This document shows positions 54,993 through 64,000 of a DNA stretch of 64,000 bases, in pieces. A program made the translations under genes and the position numbers. The notes under the pieces were generated by a model. The model ran no database searches, was not told the DNA's origin, and worked only from the letters and a program-made list of their open reading frames with translations. This stretch comes from Gyrodactylus bullatarudis (Eukaryota > Platyhelminthes > Monogenea > Gyrodactylidea > Gyrodactylidae). Positions within the stretch are counted from its first letter, which is position 1. The number at the start of each line of letters is the position of its first letter. The stretch is taken from positions 496,001-560,000 of the forward strand of contig SSNU01000244.1 in the NCBI GenBank assembly GCA_012064415.1. The letters are read 5' to 3'.

Positions 54993-57900
54993 ACTATATA
55001 CTCCTTTCCCCTTGTTTCTTGAAAGGGACTCATAAATAACTGGGGAGTAATATGCTCGTTACATTTTATACTCGTAATTCTAATTGTAATTCTAATTTCT
55101 AATAAATATCATCCAATATCTCACCCACGTATTTCTGGCAGGGCATTTATCTTTCTCTCTTTATCTCTCTCTCTCTACAGTCTAAATAGTGAGATTGGGT
55201 GTGTTTGAGGCAGTTGATAATTAAAAATAATAAAAAAACAGAGCCACTACTTCTTTTGCATTACATACATATATCAAATGTATATTAATATAAATCATCA
55301 ATATTCAATTCACTTGGGATCAATGAAATCTTGGTTACACATTCATTCATTCATTCATGATACAAATGAATGAAACTGTTTGTTTGTGTGTGTAGTCAGA
55401 TTAATTCTCAATTCTCTGTTGTAATGTATCTGAAAAATAATTTGAATTCTTTTGTCATCCCACTTTTTTGGTTACTAAAGATGTTGTGTTTATCTGTTGG
55501 GAAATTTTCAATCTCCTTCACTTACGAGTTGATGAATGGTCTGATATCTTTTACAATACATTCTTAATTAATTAATTTTTCTTTTATACCTTTGAAATTC
55601 AATACGTAAAGAATAAAAAACCTTTTTTATTTCGACATATGACCTCAAGGTGATCAAATTTTCGAATTCTACGGGTATTTTTTCTCGATTTAAAAAAAAA
55701 ACGTTTTTTTATTTATTCATATTTTGTCAAAAACGAGTCCTCTTTTTTTTGGTCATAACTTTTCAGGTTATTAGTTCTTTGTTGAGAAAAAATGGTTCAC
55801 TATTTACTTTTAGATTCTTCAAACAGAATCATGACTTGAGAAAAGTATGATCCGCTAAAATAAGATAGGATCGCGAGTAGAGACAAGAAATAAATACTAA
55901 AACATATCATAAAGATTAGGGTTATACAAATTCTGACAACTTTTTCAGCTATTTGCTCATTCAATAGTGAATAAAGATAAAAATCCTATTGAATTAAATT
56001 CTGGTATACAAAATCTCCATTACAATTTTTACAATACGCGCCAGAAAATTTTGAATGATTTTTACTACAGACGAATAATAATTGATAAAATTCACGTTTT
56101 TGAATGACTTTTCGGATGGGAATTATTCTGATAGTTATTTAAAATCCCTTCAACACATATCGTGTGATCAGACGAACGAGGTTAAATAATATCCCAAGCT
56201 TAAAATTTTTTCTTCGACCAATCAAAAACCTTCAGAACAGGCCGTATTACGAGATTGAAACAGTTTTAGAAACAGCTTGATTCAAATGAAGAGATGATAG
56301 TAATTAAGTTAAATAAGATTTGTTCTCGTGTTACCATTCATCTGAAAAGGAAAATAGCCCGGAGAAATAGCAATTAATTAGTGGAAAATTTGTGATTTTT
56401 GAGAAATCAAAACTCTCATCGATGTAACTGATCTCTCTATTCCTACAATAGTAAACTGAAAATTCATCAATAGATTCAGTAACAAGATCGACGCATGTCA
56501 TAAAATAGAGATGGCAAAAATTCCCTTCGCTTCCACTTGAACTGTTTTTTTTTATTCTCTCCTGTCTCATTATTAGTTTTATGTATGCTGAATAAGAAAA
56601 ACAGCATTGATGACTAAAAGAGAGGAGAGGGGAGAACATCAATAAAAACTAATCCCCCATCATCTCTGACTCTTGAAACACTTATCGGCATTGTCTTTAA
56701 GCACTTTCCAAGGTATTCACACATGCACATTTAACATAATTCTTAGCCTATTAGGCTACAGTGAAGAAAAAAAGAACAGAGAATGCAAGGAACAGGTTTC
56801 AGAAGGGAGTGCCACTGTATTTTCATTAAATTGTGTCAAGTATAACTAGCTGTGTGTATAAAGAAGAAAGATGAATGAAAATCCACTCAAAAATACTATC
56901 ACATACATACAAAATAATTATAATAAGCCAGTATAGTAAATTAGTAAGGAACCGATTTTTTATTATCCTATTCTGTAATTCTTCTTTTAACCTCTCTTCA
57001 CCCACCACCCACCTCCACCAAATTAACTCTGATTTCTTATTGGTTCTGCTTTTGTAATTTTTACAATTCATTGATACATTTAAAAATAGTAGTGGTAGTA
57101 GTAATTATAGTTAAAAGTGTGGTTCTTTTCCACAATGAATCAAAAAGTTAATTACGCAGTTAATATTCATTCATTCCATGTAGTATGGGAAAGAAATACA
57201 ACAGATTGTTCATTTGTCTTCCTTTCAAATTCACAAAAAAGAGAGTGTTTTTGGATAATTCTTTCATTGAAATAAAATTACAAAAATTCTCTGCCTTTAT
57301 CCCTTTTTTCTCTTACCCATGAGACGTTTATGATGATGGTGAAATTTTAATTAATAAAATAGAAAAATTAATTATACAGCCAAGGAGATTTTATGATTTT
57401 ATGAGAGTAGAGAAATGGCACCCTCACTTTTCACTTCTCCTCACACTGTACCAGTGTAATACAATACCTGTTATTTCCCCTCAATCACTCTCTTATCTGT
57501 GTGTCTTTTTATTATTTAGAATCTTGATTTTCTTTCTGGCCACACATGCACAATCCTGTTGACTAATTAGAAGATCAATTACTGTACAGTGTACACACCA
57601 TCCATCTCCAATGGTGATCACACGTTACTCTAGGGTGTACATCTAGGGACGCAATTTGTTGTCAGTTTTATTTTTCTTGGGAATTTCTTGTTAATTTTTA
57701 TGCTTGATTATTAAAACGTTTTTATTGAGTTTTGTGAATTTCTTCACTTTTGGAAGAATCATAAATTTCATTTCGAAGATAATCATTTCGAACTTTTTCT
57801 AATTTTTCAATTGATTTCACTACGCGAAAGGATAAAATTAAGATATTGAGTACTCCCATATTAGAAATAGCCTGAGAAATAATAAAAATCAAGTTGTTTT

Positions 57901-58582
57901 CCACATGTTGTATAAAAGAAAATACAAAATCCATCGTTCGGCTGACACGGGAAGATCTTAATTTAAAAGATGGAAAATTTCTTGACTTGAAATTTGTCTA
58001 GTCCAATAATAGATTATTTTAGAAATCTTTTTGCCTGCGAAAAACCAATAGACATCGCATGCAAACTAAAATTAATTTTACCAATCTACTTACGAGTAAA
58101 TATATTTAATAAATATTTATTTACACTATCGACGAATATTTACACCTGGTCAACTTGATTGAGACCTAGTTAGGGTTAATTTGACACTCCTTCAAATTTT
58201 AATGAATGGTGAGTGAGAATGAATTTCATCTGAATTTGCCTCTTTCACATAGATTCCACTGTACTTTAAATGATGAAGTCAAAAATTTATTGAAATTAAG
58301 AACTTTTATTTATTTTTTTAGTTCGCAGTAGATAAATGAGATCGATAATCTTGAGTTTTTCTTATTGATGTAGTAAGGTTTTATACACATCTTTATGATC
58401 TGCCGTTAGACATCTGGCTTTATTCTTCTCTTAATTCTACTTTTGAGTGGGTAGGGTAGCAAGTCACCTTTCTACTCAATTCAAAAGATGATATATTTAT
58501 GATTTAATGTCATGTTAAGAGAGGAAAACTTTAATCAATAAGATGAGTTCATACAGATCATGAGGATATTTTGCTCTAAGTA

Positions 58583-58588
58583 TTTATT
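58583..58588 (-). terminator. Poly(A) signal of NDUFAF2
   Basis: AATAAA on the minus strand 37 nt after the stop codon. Confidence 0.5.
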
Positions 58589-58624
58589 TACACATGTTAG
58601 ACTAAATAAGGATACAATGGGGAT

Positions 58625-59179
58625 CTAATCGTTTTTAATGATCCTATCTCCTGGCAAGGATTCCAGACCCTGTCTAGTGGGAAAAGAGGACTTTTCAGTT
58701 CCCTGTTCAACCTTTTCATCTGTTTTGTCAAGGATTAGACCATCTTCGACCATTTTTTGACGTTCCTGTTGATACTTTTTCTCAAATATTTCTCCGCCTT
58801 TAATTCGAATTTGACGCTGACGTTCAATCAGTTCGAGTTCTTCATCAGTGGGTGGATTGGGTCGCTTATTTCTCAACCATCGTTCCCATTCTGGATTCAC
58901 TTTTGGTGTATCTAATTAATAATTAATTTAATGGAAGAGGTTAAAATGCTTGTATATTTTAATAAGATTACCTCCGGACAGTTCATGCCATGCCTGGTTA
59001 ATACTCGTTTGGCCTTTGATGAGGACATAGCGTTCCGGTCTCTTGTTGTAGACTTGACTGTGCTTGTTGATCGGTACTTCAAAGAAGCGATTGCCTAATT
59101 TGTCCTCGCCCATCTGGACTGGTTTCGGGGAGAAGAGTGCCAGTTTTATTGAACGGAGAAAACTATCAAAGACCCTGCC
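58625..59179 (-). CDS. NDUFAF2: NDUFAF2 (mimitin), complex I assembly factor; first exon not found
   Basis: Mitochondrial assembly factor of NADH dehydrogenase, paralogue of subunit NDUFA12. Exons seen: 59179-58972 and 58911-58625, 164 codons, joined in phase. Family pattern: a short helix (RVFDSFLRSIKLAL), then GEDKLGNRFFEVP (as in GTDQFGNKYYYIP), a basic KRPERYV stretch, SGDTPKVNPEWERWLRNKR with PPTDEEL (as in IPTEWEAWIR...PPT.EE), and a charged C-terminal tail. The first exon here starts at a 3' splice site (TTATACTAG) with coding sequence already open and no upstream ATG in frame, so a short 5' coding exon must lie between 59180 and about 59400; I could not pick it. Confidence 0.85.
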
Positions 59180-59750
59180 CTAGTATAAAGAATCAATTAA
59201 TCAACCACCTCTCGAGAGTTACAAGATCAATAAATCAAAGAATAAATGGACAGAAGGAGCAGCTCTCAAATCTTTGAGTAGAAAAGTTTTATTTGTTGGT
59301 TTTTTTTCAAATGAAGATTATACAAACATATGGTAAAATGCATGTGTATATATAATCAATACATAAGGCTTGCAAGTTTTAATATGTATGTAACAAATAA
59401 ATCTTTATTTCTTGTTTTGTTTTGAGAAGTACACAAATAAATGGAACGGTACAGACATTTTTGATTGCCAAAAATAGGGGTGATGATAATGGTAGGGGGT
59501 GGTGTAAAATGTTACATACACACCCGCTCATCACATGTTTTAAATATAATTATTACTATTATACAATTTGTTGATTAGGTTATTTCAAAATATGTTCACA
59601 AAAATTCCATTCAACAATCAGAGTAGGATTTCTCTCCCCAAAAAAATAGCCCATAAGAGAGTCGTAGTAATTGGATTTTTTTGGATTGATTTTGGGAATG
59701 ATTAAAAAGACTACAGGACACCAGGAGGGAAGAATGCCAGAGAGTTAAAT
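59180..59750. other. NDUFAF2 5' region and coiled-coil gene 3' UTR
   Basis: Minus-strand AATAAA at 59404-59409 (and 59288-59293) could end the coiled-coil transcript. The missing NDUFAF2 first exon and its promoter must fall here or overlap that 3' UTR. Nothing else seen. Confidence 0.4.
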
Positions 59751-62746
59751 TCAATTCTTCACATCTACAAGAACCTCCTTCAGGGATAAAAAGGCAGGAT
59801 CTTCGTACATGGAAGGCCCGAGAGAGTTGAGAAGACGTTCAGATGCTTCAATAGTCATTTTCAGGTGACGTCTACATGTAGTTAGCTGAGTCTGTATCTC
59901 GACGGCATTACCGCCAGCCGCTTTGAGCTCTTTCATTTGTACCCGGATAAAGGATTCTCTCTCAAGGGCTGCCTTTAGTTGAGATTCTAGTTCAACCATT
60001 TTCTTTCGTGTCTTGAGACAATTGGCACAGAACGAACCAATTTCCTCGTCATCTTGAGCATCGAAGCGTGATTTTTTCTTCTTTTTAGGAGCTCCGCCGC
60101 CATCTTCATTGTCCCCGTCACGATCAGCGTCCTTCTTTTTCCTCTTCTTACGACTGGCCAAATCAGCTTGAAGTTTTGTGATCTGCTGCTCGAGCTTGGC
60201 ATTTTGAGAAGTCTGTTCCTTGACCATTCGTTCAGAGGTATCATATTTACCCTTGAAGATGGTGAGTTGTCTCTCAGTTTCGTCAAGCTTTTTGTAGAGA
60301 AGTTCTTGTTCCTCTTCAGGGTTATCGCCGTTGGAAATTTTCAAATATCCTATTTGGCGAGGCTTGGGAAGCATACTCTTGCAAATGTTGAAGCAATTTG
60401 GATCAACCTTGTAAAGTCCGGCCTCAAGTTGGTCTCTGAGCTCTTGGATTTCTGTCCTCAAGTATTTATTTGTTGTAAGTGATGATTTTAATTCGATTTG
60501 AAGACGTTGGACTTCTGGGCCACCTCTTACAGCATGACAACGGACGGTCTCAAGGTCTCTGCTTGCTTCCAAGAATTCAGCTTCCGTCTGACGTAGTTTT
60601 GTATCCAACTCGGTGATTTTTGCATCTTTTTGTTTGCACTATTATTGAAATAAATGAAAAAAGCTATTATCCCAAGACTTATCAATTCAAACTAACCTCT
60701 GAATGAAGTTTTTCACACTGCGCTATTTTATCCTCAAGCTTGTTCTTTACATCGAATATTTCACAACGCTTAGCCTCATTGTCCATGCGAAGTTGACTGA
60801 CAGCTGATTGGAGCTCAGCAAACTTGGCCTTTTCCATCTGGTCAGATTGCTGCGCGAACTTTTGGGCTTGCTTAGTCAAGTTTTCTTGGGTCTCCTTTAG
60901 TTGAGCCTTGAGGGCGTTACATTCCTTGTCAAGTTCATCGAGTTCCCCTTCCAACTTCTTCCTGCGTTGATATTCCCGATCACGTTTACCTCGAAGACGT
61001 TCGCATTCTGCTTCCAAGTCAGCCAACGATTTCCCTTTAACATCATTGTTGGTCTCTTGGGGAACATTTTCCGAGTTGGACTTGGCCTCCTCTTCTAAAT
61101 TAAACCATAAATATATTAGAGATCAAGAACAATGAGTAATCAACAATATTTGTCATACTCTTGAGTTCTTTTGAGGCATGATCTAAGCAACTCTTGGCCA
61201 GGGCACTCAAATCTCCGCCAGCAATATGAGTACTAGAGAGAAGCTCCTTTTTGATAATGTCAATCTGAGCTTTGAGGGCTGATCTCTCACACTCAACCTG
61301 TTCGAGTTGATTGGCTTTTTTCGATATCTCCTCGTGAATCCTGAGGATGACATCTTCTCTATAAGTTAAAAGATTATTCAATTCATTTATTTGACCTTCT
61401 AGTTCAACTATTTTTGTTCGCAGGGATCCAGGGTCAGCATTGGCCAACTTTTCCATTGTGGTCTTTCCACTGGCATCATCTCTCTTTTTATCTGATCCAA
61501 TCCATGGTGGCATAGATGGACCAATTACCCTAGACTAAATAATAATAATCAGGGTTAAATATCAAGGGGAGAAACAATATCCTATCTTTGCAATAGAAAC
61601 TCACTCCGTCTTTTGCTTTTCTGTGAATTTGCTGAAGTTCCTTGATCTTGAGTTGACTATTGCGAAACTTTTGCTTGAGATCCTCAAGTTCAGCTTCGTT
61701 GTTAGTATTCTGGAAGAAAAGGATAAATAGGAATACAAGATAAAGAATAATACAAGATGCCAAAGTTGGGACAAACCTTTTCTTGAAGTAGACCATGTTC
61801 TGTCTTGATCTTACGGAGTTCATTTTCAAAGTTCTTTTTGCTCTCTAGAGCCTCTTCGAGTTCTTTCGTTAACTTGGCCTCTTGAGCCTTAAAGAATTCG
61901 TTAACTGCAGCTAGAGAAGATTTGGAAACAACTTTAGACTCTCCCTCATCTTCGGGGACTACACCTTCGTCGTCTGAATTTTTTAGAGCATCTTGCTTAG
62001 CTTCATCACTTACAGGAAGCGAATATTCACTAAGACAACAGATTATTATTTTTAATCATTCAGGTGATCAACTCATTACTCACCCACTGAGTAATTTTTC
62101 AAGAAGCTTGGATTTTTCTGCCAGCAAGTCTTCTATTTTGGCCAAATGATTTACTTTAATGTTCAAGTCAGAGACTTGTTCCTCGAGCTTATTACTTTTA
62201 TGCAGCAATCGATCTCTATCATCAGTCATATTTCTTAATTTTACTTCTAATTCTTTGTTGATATTCTTTTGAGTGGTGAGCTGATTTTCTCGAGCCTTAA
62301 TGAAGATATTTTTTAGATTAGGATGGTGTAATTAATTAGGTAAGTGACAGACTTACAGTAACACGTTCTTCCGCCTGAGTAGCTCTGCATTCAATGTCAG
62401 TGATCTTAGTTTCGGCTTTATCAAGAGCCGTTCTAAGATTCTCACAATGCGCCTGGGATTCAGATAAATCATTTTTAACAGACTCGAGAGTTTTAAGACG
62501 CCCTTCAAGATCAGTTACTTGAAGACGATAATCCATAACTTTCTTTTTAACATCCCGATTTTGATTAACCAAACTTCTATTACTTAATTGGAGACTGGAC
62601 AAGTCAATTCTCAATTTCTTGTTCTCCTCTGTAAGATAACTAGGAAAGGATTAAAAATAGGAAAATAATGTCAACTTAATAATAAATCAATCTTACTTGC
62701 ATTTGTCATCGAGACTGAGACTTTCGAGATTTACCTCTGCAGTCAT
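59751..62746 (-). CDS. Long coiled-coil protein, 854 aa, family not identified
   Basis: Exons 62746-62697, 62639-62357, 62295-62084, 62029-61777, 61709-61605, 61534-61159, 61094-60697, 60638-59751; continuous phase from ATG (MTAEVNLESLSLDDK) to TGA. Nearly the whole protein is heptad-rich Glu/Lys/Leu/Gln coiled coil. Breaks: an acidic linker (DDEGVVPEDEGE), a Pro/Gly spot (RVIGPSMPPWIGSDKK), a Lys-rich patch (SRKKRKKKDAD and PKKKKKSRF) that could be a nuclear signal, and a single CANC pair near the C-terminus. There is no motor, RING, PH or membrane segment. It starts head-to-head with CSTF1, 127 bp apart. It could be a structural, motor-adaptor or centrosomal coiled-coil protein, but I cannot name it. 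Confidence 0.75.
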
Positions 62747-62873
62747 TTATATAATGAGAAAGGAAAAAGATGGAAACAACGTTAAGAAAAACGTTTATTT
62801 AAAAAGTGCGCAAGCATATATTTTACAAGTGTCAACATTAAATACCAAAGTTTTGTTTTAACTTGTAAATAAT
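62747..62873. promoter_or_regulatory. Spacer between divergent coiled-coil and CSTF1 starts
   Basis: 127 bp between start codons. A TATAAATGA stretch sits immediately beside the minus-strand ATG, too close to be its TATA box. A bidirectional promoter is inferred from distance only. Confidence 0.45.
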
Positions 62874-64000
62874 ATGAGCTTTAAAGAACGCGATCATCTC
62901 TACAGAGCTATTATTAGGTAAATAATTGATTTTAACTTTTAGTCAACTATTCAATGATGGCTTCCAGACAATAGCAGTCAGTCTGTCAAAGCTTGTCTCT
63001 CCTTCTGTGCCATGTGGCCCTTCAAATAGGTTAATGAAATTATTCAAATTAGGGATATCAATATCTGAAGATGAACAAGACAAATTAGCTACAGTTGAAG
63101 GAGAAGCTGTCCCTCCAGGTACTGGCATTGACTTGGATATAGAGTCTGAATGTAAGTTTCAAATCCCTTGAACTGTTCATTCAATAAAATTTGAATTTTA
63201 TGAATTAGCTGCTACAATGGCTCCTGAAGCTGCTCTTTACGAAACCTGCTATGTTACTTCACACAAAGCCCCTTGTAGAACTGCTGCATTTAACTCGAAT
63301 GGACAGCTGATAGCTACAGGATCTGTCGATTCGTCTATAAAAATTTTGGATGTTGAACGCATGCTTGCTAAGACTGTCAACTCAGATTTGCTTCAAGAGT
63401 CTCCTCAACAACAAATGGAAACCCATCCTGTCATTAGAACTCTCTATGATCACGCTGCTGAAGTTACATGCCTTGATTTTCATCCAGATGCCAGTCTACA
63501 ACTCTTAGTCAGTGGCAGCAGGGATTATACAATAAAATTCTTTGAATTTTCCAATCCTTCTGTTAAGAAGGCCAGCAAAAGTATTCCAGAAGCCTCGCAG
63601 ATTCGTTGCTTAAATTTCCATCCATCTGGCGACTATCTCCTGGTTGGAACTCATCACAAAACTTTGCGATTGTATGACGCAAATACATGCCAATGCTTTG
63701 TTAGCAGCTGTCCAGAGGATCAACATAATTCTAGTATAACCATGGCCAAATGGGCTCCATCCGCTAATCTTTATGCATCTTCCTCTGATGATGGATCTTT
63801 TAAAATTTGGGATGGTGTCAGTTGTAGGTGTATAGCAACATTTGAGAATGCTCACGAAGGATTATCAGTTTGTTCAGTTTACTTCTCTCGCAACTCAAAG
63901 TATGTCCTTTCGTCGGGCATGGATTCCGTTGTCAAGTTATGGGAACTAACAACTGGACGTTGTATCTTGAGTTATACTGGGGCCGGTACTACAGCGAAAC
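62874..64000 (+). CDS. CSTF1: CSTF1 (CstF-50), cleavage stimulation factor subunit, 3' end missing
   Basis: WD40 subunit of the cleavage stimulation factor that helps 3'-end processing of pre-mRNA in the nucleus. Exons 62874-62917, 62943-63151, 63209 to beyond 64000; 348 codons present of about 430 in animals. The N-terminal dimerisation helix is split across intron 1 (LYRAIIS / QLFNDGF, as LYKLIISQLLYDGY in human). [25 protein letters not shown] and [15 protein letters not shown] follow, then [56 protein letters not shown] and [13 protein letters not shown] mark WD repeats. Intron 1 is only 25 nt (62918-62942) and is frame-shifting, so it must be spliced. It runs off the right edge within the WD domain. 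Confidence 0.95.

Larger units (their letters stand above)
47350..58580. other. Gene desert upstream of the homeobox gene (11 kb)
   Basis: No coding gene recognised on either strand. It contains family-A elements (50753-51389, 52435-53031, a partial end near 53180-53215), a foldback at 54040-54580, family-B pieces (49500-49695, 54586-54992, about 55950-56070), repeat D at 50600-50750, ATT repeats at 53764-53778, an ATTC run at 55341-55358, and a G-run at 53453-53463. Distal enhancers of the homeobox gene could lie here, but nothing in the sequence shows them to me. Confidence 0.5.

Noticed and set aside
59751..62746. RNF20/Bre1, myosin tail or paramyosin identity for the coiled-coil protein
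   Set aside because: No RING finger at the C-terminus, no motor domain, and only general heptad similarity; naming it would be a guess.

Overview
The window is animal nuclear DNA. It is AT-rich, has GT-AG introns in most genes, AATAAA poly(A) signals, and many short palindromic (MITE-like) repeats. The gene set (SAD/BRSK kinase, Eve-class homeobox, CTL/SLC44 transporter, PRPF40, CSTF1, TOMM22, NDUFAF2) is metazoan. The long Asn/Ser/Gln-rich inserts and the repeat style suggest an arthropod, and my guess is a copepod close to the salmon louse. That species assignment is inference only. All exon models were made by eye from splice signals and reading-phase continuity. Those I call complete keep one frame from ATG to stop.

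Layout. 1-198 (-): 5' end of TOMM22, head-to-head with 324-2658 (+) PRPF40 (5 exons, 663 aa). 2.7-4.6 kb: intergenic with repeats. 4651-4788 (-): a 45-aa membrane micropeptide ORF just downstream of, and possibly in the 3' UTR of, the next gene. 4915-26934 (-): BRSK/SAD-1 kinase in 15 exons (1121 aa); its large introns hold a palindromic MITE, two inverted-repeat transposon remnants with integrase pieces, and two small unassigned ORFs. 27106-39392 (+): a PH-domain coiled-coil protein of probable PLEKHA4-7/kramer type (14 exons, 823 aa), 171 bp from the BRSK start. 39931-41596 (-): an unrecognised RG-rich protein. 41599-41828 (+): PET117. 41779-42111 (+): LAGE3/Pcc1 (KEOPS subunit), overlapping PET117 out of frame. 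42271-44280 (-): SLC44 choline-transporter-like protein with one coding exon. 46082-47349 (-): Eve-class homeobox. 47.4-58.6 kb: about 11 kb without a recognisable gene but rich in palindromic repeats. 58625-59179 (-): NDUFAF2, first exon not found. 59751-62746 (-): an 854-aa coiled-coil protein. 62874-64000 (+): CSTF1, 3' end outside the window.

Themes. (1) Eight introns of 25-36 nt occur in six genes; all shift the frame or contain a stop, so they must be removed, and they are at or below the usual animal minimum. (2) At least three gene pairs start head-to-head with 125-171 bp between start codons, and a fourth pair may start 2 bp apart. (3) PET117 and LAGE3 overlap by 50 nt in different frames, and alternative 3' splice sites of one tiny intron could switch between PET117 and a PET117-LAGE3 fusion. 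(4) Long introns and the intergenic desert are filled mainly by a few families of inverted-repeat elements.
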